From: an uncultured Oscillibacter sp.
GTDB taxonomy: Bacteria > Bacillota > Clostridia > Oscillospirales > Oscillospiraceae
Reading direction: 5' to 3'
Length of the DNA stretch: 64,000 nt
Assembly: GCA_910578935.1 (NCBI GenBank)
Contig: CAJTSM010000005.1
Coordinates: 74,793 to 138,792 of the forward strand
Every line of letters starts with the position of its first letter. Positions within the stretch are counted from its first letter, which is position 1. The notes under the pieces were generated by a model. That model was not told where the DNA came from. It ran no database searches and saw only the letters and a program-made list of their open reading frames with translations. A program made the translations under genes and the position numbers. Positions 58,267 through 64,000 of the stretch are shown here, piece by piece.

Positions 58267-59140
58267 AAATATCCTCCCCTCGCAGAATGGAGAAGGGCAG
58301 GGCCGACAGAGTCCCCGCTTCTCCCCGGGCGGCTTCCACCGCCCGACGCACCGCCAGGTATCCGGCGGCGTAATCACTCCAGGCCGCCATGGCGGTGATG
58401 CTTCCCCGTTCCAAACAGGCGGTGATGGCAGCAGATGTTCCCACGCCGTAAAGAGCAAAGCCGCGTTCTTCACTCTCTTTTTTCTCAGCGGCGCGCTGTG
58501 TGGCGGCGGGCTCAAAGGCCATCACCCACAGGGCCGCTTCCTCCGGCAGGGTCTGAATCCGCCGGGCAGGGACGCCGGCGCCGGCCAGCGCTGCCTCTGC
58601 CGCCTCCAGACGGCCGGTGATCCCGGAGCATGGTCCGGCGGTGTCCAAAAGCAGTACCTCGCCGCCGTTCCAGTCCTCCAGAAGGGCTTCCGCCAGCTGC
58701 CGCCCCAGGGCGGGGTTGTCCGGGGATACTACCCCGGCCGCCCCCTCCATAGGGGACTCCAGCGTCACTGTGGGACAGACCACCAGCCATTGTTCCAGAG
58801 CGGCGGAAAGAGCGGACGGGTCCGCCGGCACCGCCACCAGCGCCGCCGCGCCTCCTTCGATCTCCCGGAGAAACAGAATTTCCTGTTCGGCGCTGTCGTT
58901 GGGAGTAGTGAGGGTGAGAAAACGGAGCTCTGCCCCCAGTTCATCCGCCGCCTGTTCCATACCCTGCCGGGCGGTGGTCCAGCCGGAGCTGTCCGTATCC
59001 CGGAGCATAACGGAAAGGGAGAGCAGCTGAGGGGATGCCCGGCCCCGAAACACCTGGGGGATCACCAGGGAGAGTATCACCGCCAGCCCCAGCACGGCCA
59101 GGATTCCGATTTGAATCCAGTTGCTTTTTCTTGATTTCAT
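58211..59140 (-). CDS. Membrane-anchored type I periplasmic-binding-protein-like sensor
   Basis: A 309-residue protein with an N-terminal membrane anchor (residues about 10-30, WIQIGILAVLGLAVILSLVIP, no lipobox) and a type I periplasmic-binding fold. SVMLRDTDSSGWTTARQGMEQAADEL and LREIEGGAAALVAVPADPS are the first lobe, and GEVLLLDTAGPCSGITGRLEAAEAAL the second. It is shorter and more diverged than transport receptors, and its ligand is unknown. The start overlaps the YesM-type kinase stop by 4 bases, and the MglB-like gene starts within its 3' end. It probably couples sugar binding to the kinase on the outer membrane face. Confidence 0.82.
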   Translation of the reverse strand: MKSRKSNWIQIGILAVLGLAVILSLVIPQVFRGRASPQLLSLSVMLRDTDSSGWTTARQGMEQAADELGAELRFLTLTTPNDSAEQEILFLREIEGGAAALVAVPADPSALSAALEQWLVVCPTVTLESPMEGAAGVVSPDNPALGRQLAEALLEDWNGGEVLLLDTAGPCSGITGRLEAAEAALAGAGVPARRIQTLPEEAALWVMAFEPAATQRAAEKKESEERGFALYGVGTSAAITACLERGSITAMAAWSDYAAGYLAVRRAVEAARGEAGTLSALPFSILRGEDIYAPENQKLLFPIMSSSSR

Positions 59141-60951
59141 AAAACCTCCCCCTGCTGGCAGCAGTCCGCCGCCTCTTTGTCCAGAGCCGGAAGGCGGATG
59201 CGGACCAGCGTACCCTCGTCCGGCTCGCTGAAAATGGTGAGGCCGTATCCCTCTCCAAAGGTGAGGGACACCCGCTGATGGACATTCCGGACTCCGATCC
59301 CGGAGCCGCCGGAGCCGTTTGCCGGCCGGTCTTCGTCCAGGAGGGACGCCGCCAGCTCCGGACGCATTCCAAGACCGTTGTCCGCTACGTCGATGAGGAG
59401 GTCGCTTTCCTCCAGATACGCGGTGACGCGGATCACGCCGTCGTCCTCAGCGCTGGCACAGCCGTGGTAAATGGCGTTTTCCAGCAGAGGCTGGATGATG
59501 AGTTTCAGAGTATACAAGCCTTCGGTTCCGGGCTGGGCCTCAATTTCCGTGACAAATTTGTTTTTGAATCGGATTTGCTGGATGTTCATGTAGTGCCGGG
59601 CGTGGTCCAGCTCGTCCGCCAGGGGAATGATGCTCTTGCCCCGGCTCAGGGAGATGCGGAACAGCCGGGCCAGGGAGGTGACCATCTGAATGGCCTCCTG
59701 CCGCTGGCCGGATTCGGTCATCCAAATGACGGAGTCCAGGGTGTTGTAGAGGAAGTGCGGGTTGATCTGGGATTGCAAGACTTCCAGCTCGCTGCGGCGC
59801 TTTTGCTCCTCCTGCCGGACAATGTCGTCCATCAGATGCCGCATGGTGGACACCATGGAAGCGACGGCGTGGCTCAGCCGCTGAACCTCATAGCAGCCGC
59901 CCTCTTCGATTTCCACTCCCGCAAGGCCCCGGTCCAGCTCCCGTATGGAGCGCTCCAGGCGGCGGATCGGGTCCGAGATGCGGGCGGAGATCAAAAAGTT
60001 CAGGAAGGAAATCAGGAAGATGGCAAACAGCAGCAGTGTCAGACCGAAGAGGAGGGGCTGGAGGGAAGAGTCCGCCCAGCTTCGGGTGGGGACCACGCCT
60101 ACCAGCTTCCATCCGGTGTAGCCCACGGTTTTGATGGTAACCTGCCGGGCCTGGCCCCGGAACTTTTCTTGGTGGCTGCCGTCCCGGTAGGAAGCGGCTT
60201 CCCGGTTATTTTCTGTTAAAAGATCCGCGTAAATAAGCTGCTGCCGGGGGTGATAGATCAGCTCTCCGCTGCCGTCGATGAGGTAGAGATAACCGTTTCC
60301 GCCCAGAGTCACGCCCCGGCAGACCTGCTCGATTCCGCTGAAGCTCATATCCACCAGGAGTACGCCTCCCTCAGTGGCTCCGTCCCGGGTCAGCTGGACG
60401 TGACGGCTTAGGGAAACAACCCAGCGGTAGGGATAGTCCGGATCGTCAAAGATATTTTGGACATGGGGAGTGGAGAAGTGGAGGTTTTCCATATTTTGGC
60501 TGGCGGCCTGAAACCAGCCGCTCTCCGCCGGGGCGGCGTCTCGCTTCACAGATGTAAGCGGCACCGCGGCCACCAGCCCGCCCTGTCCGTCAAAGACTGC
60601 CAGAGACACCAAATCGTCCCGGTTCTCCTCATAGAGAAGGCTCAGGTCCCCGGTGAGGTCGTCTTCCGCCAGATCCATATTTTTGATGCTCCGGTAATAC
60701 ACCGTGTCGGAAATCCGCATCATCCGGCGGAGGTAGCTGTCCAGATTCAAATTGGCTTGGGCCAGCACCCGCTGGGTATTCTCCGCCACCATCTGTTCGC
60801 TGGCGGCGGAAAAGCGCCAGACCAGGCTGGCTCCCATCAGCACCATGCCCGCCGCCGCTACGGCGGTGAAGGACAGGGAGAGGACCATCTGAATGCTCAT
60901 TTTGCGGTAGCGCTCCGCCCATTGGGCGGCAAGGCGGCGGAATACCGTCAT
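59137..60951 (-). CDS. YesM/LytS-type sensor histidine kinase
   Basis: A 604-residue membrane kinase. Two membrane helices (about residues 22-42 and 300-322) enclose a large extracytoplasmic double-Cache-type domain of about 255 residues (PYRWVVSLSRHVQL, GGVLLVDMSFSGIEQ, GYLYLIDGSGELIYHPRQQ). HAMP follows (SARISDPIRRLERSI), then the His_kinase motif QSQINPHFLYNTLDSVIWM with the phospho-His, and the ATPase domain (QPLLENAIYHG, ADNGLGM, GSGIGVRNVHQRV). ATG 60951 has AAGGGGGGAA upstream. It is the first of three overlapping genes with two sugar-binding proteins, and its likely response regulator is the YesN-type protein encoded at 62323-63924. Confidence 0.93.
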   Translation of the reverse strand: MTVFRRLAAQWAERYRKMSIQMVLSLSFTAVAAAGMVLMGASLVWRFSAASEQMVAENTQRVLAQANLNLDSYLRRMMRISDTVYYRSIKNMDLAEDDLTGDLSLLYEENRDDLVSLAVFDGQGGLVAAVPLTSVKRDAAPAESGWFQAASQNMENLHFSTPHVQNIFDDPDYPYRWVVSLSRHVQLTRDGATEGGVLLVDMSFSGIEQVCRGVTLGGNGYLYLIDGSGELIYHPRQQLIYADLLTENNREAASYRDGSHQEKFRGQARQVTIKTVGYTGWKLVGVVPTRSWADSSLQPLLFGLTLLLFAIFLISFLNFLISARISDPIRRLERSIRELDRGLAGVEIEEGGCYEVQRLSHAVASMVSTMRHLMDDIVRQEEQKRRSELEVLQSQINPHFLYNTLDSVIWMTESGQRQEAIQMVTSLARLFRISLSRGKSIIPLADELDHARHYMNIQQIRFKNKFVTEIEAQPGTEGLYTLKLIIQPLLENAIYHGCASAEDDGVIRVTAYLEESDLLIDVADNGLGMRPELAASLLDEDRPANGSGGSGIGVRNVHQRVSLTFGEGYGLTIFSEPDEGTLVRIRLPALDKEAADCCQQGEVL

Positions 60952-61057
60952 GGAGGTTCCCCCCTTCTCTTTAAGCGGCCCGCTTTTCCTCCGGAAAAGC
61001 AATGCCGGGCCATGGCCCGGCATGAAACATCCCTGGGCGCAGGCTCTTGGCGTTTAA

Positions 61058-61222
61058 TTAGGCCGCATTTGAACATTGGCGAAATGCCCAACGGTGAGAG
61101 ATGTTTCCGCCAATCAAGACAAATTTACGCAGGCGGGCTGCCGCCCGGCAAGAAAATTTAACGTGGAGCGGTGAAAAGAATCCGCTGTTTGGCAGCTTTG
61201 ACATGCTTCAAACAAGGCCTAA
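61058..61222 (+). repeat. ~166-bp inverted-repeat element, family A, copy 2
   Basis: Termini TTAGGCCGCATTTGAA and TTCAAACAAGGCCTAA. The interior aligns with the reverse complement of 29822-29988 (shared AATGCCCA, GAGAGAT, CCG-TGTTTGG and others). The TAG in its right terminus is the stop codon of the adjacent lipoprotein gene, exactly as copy 1 supplies the spoIIP stop. Confidence 0.8.
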
Positions 61223-62310
61223 CCGCCCCGGTTCACGGGAATGGCCCAGGGCTGGAAAAAGCCCTCCGGTGCGTCCTTGTAATGCAAGCTGATACAATAG
61301 CCGTTTTCCTCCCCCGGCAGGCTTCCCGGCGGGAAGTCCACGGACACGTTCTCCGGGAAGAAGACGAACATGTCCCCCTTCAGGGCCTCGCTCATGGCCG
61401 CCCGGAGCTCCGGCTCGTCCACCCAGCCGCACAGCTCCGGGAAGCGGCGGCGGACCTCCGCCTCCGGAACGGCGAAGAGATCCCAGTTGTCGATCTTCTC
61501 CCCCGTCTCCCGGTCAAAAGCCCCGCCGGACTGCCGTTCATAGCTAAGCCGCCCGCCGTACTCCTGGGGCAGTCTCAGGCTGGTCACGAAGTACATGATT
61601 TTGTCATTGGAGGCGGAGGGGGCTGCGTCCTGTTGGACCCAGTCACACTCGAACGCCTCCCCCAGTTCCTGATAAGCGGCATAGGATCTCTCCAGCTCCT
61701 CCCGCTCGTCGTACAAGGGGCCCTGGGCCTCGTAGTAGGCCCGGACCTTCTCCTGGGCCTGGGGAGTCAGATCGTCGAAGCTCTCCAGGCTCATGACATA
61801 GTGGTTTTCCGGGCCCCCGTTGTCGTCCACCCGCAGCAGCTCCGTCCCGTCGAAGAGCTGGTAGGTGCGGTTATCGCCTTGACCCCCGTTTTCCATGACG
61901 TCTATGGCGGTTCCGTCCCGGAGAGTCAGGGCGTTTCGCTTCAGGATACCGTTGATGTGGACGCTCTGCCCCCAGTAGGCGGGGATGCTCTCCCCCTCCG
62001 CCGTCTCCAGCTTCTCCTTCCTGGGATAGCACCAGGCGCTGAGCTCGTTCCCCGGCTGAAGGTCCTTTCGGAACGCTTCCATCGCCTCCTCGCCGGTCCA
62101 GCTTCCCTCTCCCCTGGGCCAGACGCTGGTCTTCTCCGCCAGCAGCACGCCGGTGCGCTTCCCGTCCCGCTCCAGGATGAGGGCGGACAGGCTCCCGTCC
62201 TCCGCCGTCTGGACCTCCGCCAGAGCGCCGGAGATGTTCTTCTCATCCTGGCACGCTGTCAGGCCCAGGGCCAGCAGGGCCGCCAGCATGAACGCAAGGG
62301 TTCGCTTCAT
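61219..62310 (-). CDS. Lipoprotein with RsiV-like (DUF4163/DUF3298) region
   Basis: A 363-residue lipoprotein (KRTLAFMLAALLALGLTACQ, lipobox LTAC). Residues about 30-150 form an uncharacterised N-terminal region. From about 165 the protein resembles the DUF4163/DUF3298 pair seen in RsiV-type anti-sigma factors: YVMSLESFDDL, then YFVTSLRLPQEYGGRLSYERQSGGAFDRETGEKI, WDLFAVPEAEVRRRFPE and the final FFPENVSVDFPPGSLPGEENGYCISL. That domain in RsiV binds lysozyme; here there is no anti-sigma segment. It follows the YesN-type regulator gene by 12 bases, in the same operon. The stop is embedded in an inverted-repeat element. Confidence 0.75.
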   Translation of the reverse strand: MKRTLAFMLAALLALGLTACQDEKNISGALAEVQTAEDGSLSALILERDGKRTGVLLAEKTSVWPRGEGSWTGEEAMEAFRKDLQPGNELSAWCYPRKEKLETAEGESIPAYWGQSVHINGILKRNALTLRDGTAIDVMENGGQGDNRTYQLFDGTELLRVDDNGGPENHYVMSLESFDDLTPQAQEKVRAYYEAQGPLYDEREELERSYAAYQELGEAFECDWVQQDAAPSASNDKIMYFVTSLRLPQEYGGRLSYERQSGGAFDRETGEKIDNWDLFAVPEAEVRRRFPELCGWVDEPELRAAMSEALKGDMFVFFPENVSVDFPPGSLPGEENGYCISLHYKDAPEGFFQPWAIPVNRGG

Positions 62311-62322
62311 CGGATATCCCTC

Positions 62323-63924
62323 CTAACTCTTCTGTCCCGCCCGGAATTTGGACGGGGACAGGCCGAAGTGCCGTTTGAAGACATAGCTGAAATAGTTGGG
62401 GTCCGTGAATCCCGTGGCCTCGGCAATGCGATAGGTCTTCTCGTCCGTTTCCCGGAGGAGACGGGCGGCCTCCTCCATGCGGACTTTTGTGACGTAGGCG
62501 GTGAAGGACAGCCCAACCTCCCGCTTGAAGAGGGTGGAGAAATAGGTGGGGGACAGGTGAATGTGGGAACACAGGGCCTCCACACTGAGCTGCTCATCGG
62601 TGTAGTGACCGGCAATATAATCCTTGGCCCGCTCCACCATCTGCCAGGCGGAATCGCTCCGCCGCCGTCCCAGCAGATCATGGAGCCGCCCGCAGCGCTC
62701 CGCCAGCCAATTGCCCAGCTCCTCCAGGCTGGAGAAGTCGGAGACGGACACCGCCCCGGTGAAACCTTCGCCGAAGACCTCTTCTACCGGAAGTCCGCCG
62801 GACCGGGTCAGCCGGACCAGGCAGGTCACCACCTCCAACAAAAAGAGGTCGCACTTGGAAAGAGACAATCCCGCGTGGCGCAGGCGTTCCATCAGTTCCC
62901 GGACCACTGCTTCCAGCTGTTCTTGAGTGCCCAGCTTTACGGCGGCGGAGAGGACCCGCTGGTCCTCCTCCTCAAAGGAGGGCGCGGTGGCGGACTGCGG
63001 CTCCTGGTCGCCGATATAGATCACCCGGCCTCCGCCTGCCAGCACCCGGTAATCCAGAGCGGACCGGGCCCCGGCGGCGCTGCGGTTCAGCTCCTCCGAC
63101 CCCCGGCAGGGCAGGCCCACCCCGGTGGTGAGACGGAGGCCAAGATAGCTCTGAGACAGGCGGGAGAGCCGCTCCAGCTCCTCCAAGAGGGGGTAGAGCC
63201 GGTCCTCCCGGTCCAAGTGGACCAGCAGCGCCGCCATGTCTCCGTAGAGCACCACCCGGGCGGCGCAGCCCTCCAGGGCAAAGTGTTTTTCTAGGAAGGA
63301 CTGGACGGACAGCAGCAGCAGCTCATCCCGCTCCCCCTCGTCTCCCAGGCCGTCCACGTGGACCAGCGCTGTAGTCCAAAGGCCTTGGGGCAGGTCGATT
63401 TCATACCGGGCCGCCCGGTCCTGGACCTGCTCCGGACGGAGCTGGCCGCTTAAAAGCCGGGTGTAAAACAGCTCCCGCAGCACCGGGAGACTCTCTTCAT
63501 ACCGGCGGCGCAGAGTTTCCATGTCCCGCCGCTCCAGCCGCTGACAGTCCAGCTGCTCCCGGAGTTTTGCCAGCACCTGCATCAGTTCCGGCGCGTTGAT
63601 GGGTTTCAGAACGTACTCGGACACACCCAGGCTCATGGCCCGGCGGGCGTACTCGAAGTCGTCGAAGCCGGAAAACACCACCAGCCGGGCCCCCGGCAGG
63701 GAAACCCGCAGCCTCCGGCACAGCTCCAGGCCGTCCATAAAGGGCATCTTGATGTCGGTAAGCACCACGTCGGGGCGGAGCTGATCCGCCAGTTCCAGGG
63801 CTTCCTCACCGTTGCCCGCCTCTCCCACCAGGGTGAAGCCCAGGGAGGGCCAGTCGATTTTCCGGCTGATTCCGGAGCGGATTTCCTCTTCATCATCGGC
63901 CAGCAGCACCCGGTATTCCTCCAT
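62323..63924 (-). CDS. YesN-type response regulator with AraC DNA-binding domain
   Basis: A 533-residue regulator. The receiver domain (residues 1-120) has DDEEE, phospho-acceptor D57 in VVLTDIKMPFMDG and KPINAPEL. A long middle region (about 130-420) is typical of YesN-like proteins. The C-terminal AraC domain (about 430-530) has two helix-turn-helix units (LSVEALCSHIHLSPTYFSTLFK and TYRIAEATGFTDPNYFSYVFKRHFG). It should be phosphorylated by the YesM-type kinase encoded 1.4 kb downstream. A TATACT box lies on the minus strand at 63959-63954 and GGAGGG before the ATG. Targets probably include sugar-use genes. Confidence 0.94.
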   Translation of the reverse strand: MEEYRVLLADDEEEIRSGISRKIDWPSLGFTLVGEAGNGEEALELADQLRPDVVLTDIKMPFMDGLELCRRLRVSLPGARLVVFSGFDDFEYARRAMSLGVSEYVLKPINAPELMQVLAKLREQLDCQRLERRDMETLRRRYEESLPVLRELFYTRLLSGQLRPEQVQDRAARYEIDLPQGLWTTALVHVDGLGDEGERDELLLLSVQSFLEKHFALEGCAARVVLYGDMAALLVHLDREDRLYPLLEELERLSRLSQSYLGLRLTTGVGLPCRGSEELNRSAAGARSALDYRVLAGGGRVIYIGDQEPQSATAPSFEEEDQRVLSAAVKLGTQEQLEAVVRELMERLRHAGLSLSKCDLFLLEVVTCLVRLTRSGGLPVEEVFGEGFTGAVSVSDFSSLEELGNWLAERCGRLHDLLGRRRSDSAWQMVERAKDYIAGHYTDEQLSVEALCSHIHLSPTYFSTLFKREVGLSFTAYVTKVRMEEAARLLRETDEKTYRIAEATGFTDPNYFSYVFKRHFGLSPSKFRAGQKS

Positions 63925-64000
63925 CGAAGTTCCCTCCTTTTCCGTCTGTCCCCAGTATACAGCAAAAGCGGCTGTTTGAAAAGGTCCGGCGCAGAACGCG

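Noticed and set aside
61171..63294. A 707-codon plus-strand open frame opposite the lipoprotein and YesN genes
   Set aside because: It crosses two genuine minus-strand genes and an inverted-repeat element and shows no domain; it is a wobble-position shadow.
1..64000. CRISPR arrays, rRNA or tRNA genes, transposase or integrase genes
   Set aside because: No regularly spaced direct repeats, no conserved rRNA blocks, no cloverleaf that I could verify and no transposase or integrase reading frame were found.

Overview
The window looks like chromosome of a GC-rich, endospore-forming Firmicute of the class Clostridia, most likely an Oscillospiraceae-type gut anaerobe (Oscillibacter, Dysosmobacter, Lawsonibacter or Flavonifractor relatives; the sequence alone does not separate these). 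The reasons are the spore genes (SpoIID, SpoIIP), the YfmF/YfmH peptidase pair, AGGAGG ribosome sites before nearly every gene, frequent TTG/GTG starts, SLH-domain surface proteins, the arginine deiminase pathway and ATP-type PEP carboxykinase. No rRNA, tRNA, transposase gene or CRISPR array was seen.

Layout. 1-1526: three phage tail/lysis accessory genes. 1.7-4.3 kb: a Bce-type two-component system coupled to an RluA pseudouridine synthase. 4.6-8.1 kb (minus): yqeG, efp, a CD1247-like zinc-ribbon protein, a MATE pump and a small membrane protein. 8.2-15.1 kb: a GH18-like protein, a PAS hybrid kinase and a 1179-residue SLH surface protein with a conspicuously AT-rich upstream region. 15.5-25.7 kb (plus): a heterodimeric ABC exporter and an ABC uptake operon (permease, ATPase, lipoprotein, membrane protein, HAD, VOC), each behind a strong promoter carrying the same LacI-type operator. 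25.9-29.7 kb (minus): arginine deiminase, ornithine carbamoyltransferase and a YfcC-type carrier, without carbamate kinase. 30-35.6 kb: spoIIP, then yfmF-yfmH-lgt-folD. 35.7-36 kb: a probable small non-coding RNA. 36-40.3 kb (minus): an SLH lipid-binding-like protein, then SUFU, two-part ThrE exporter and acyl-ACP thioesterase. 40.5-47.2 kb: exonuclease III, a response regulator-kinase-HtrA operon, a degenerate deacetylase-like protein and spoIID. 47.4-57.1 kb: aspartate aminotransferase, radical SAM protein, pckA, an SLH/GH18-like protein, a P-loop protein, dacF and galM. 57.2-64 kb (minus): a YesN/YesM two-component system with two sugar-binding proteins, one keeping every sugar-contact residue of the E. 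coli galactose/glucose-binding protein MglB.

The most interesting points are (1) the putative galactose/glucose three-component sensor beside galM; (2) at least five families of short intergenic repeats, including two homologous ~166-bp inverted-repeat elements whose ends supply the stop codon of the adjacent gene; (3) a promoter-to-terminator non-coding RNA after folD; (4) two transport operons sharing promoter-operator architecture; and (5) several catalytically degenerate proteins (one ABC half, a hybrid kinase lacking ATP-binding boxes, a NodB-like domain lacking metal ligands, a GH18-like domain lacking its Glu).
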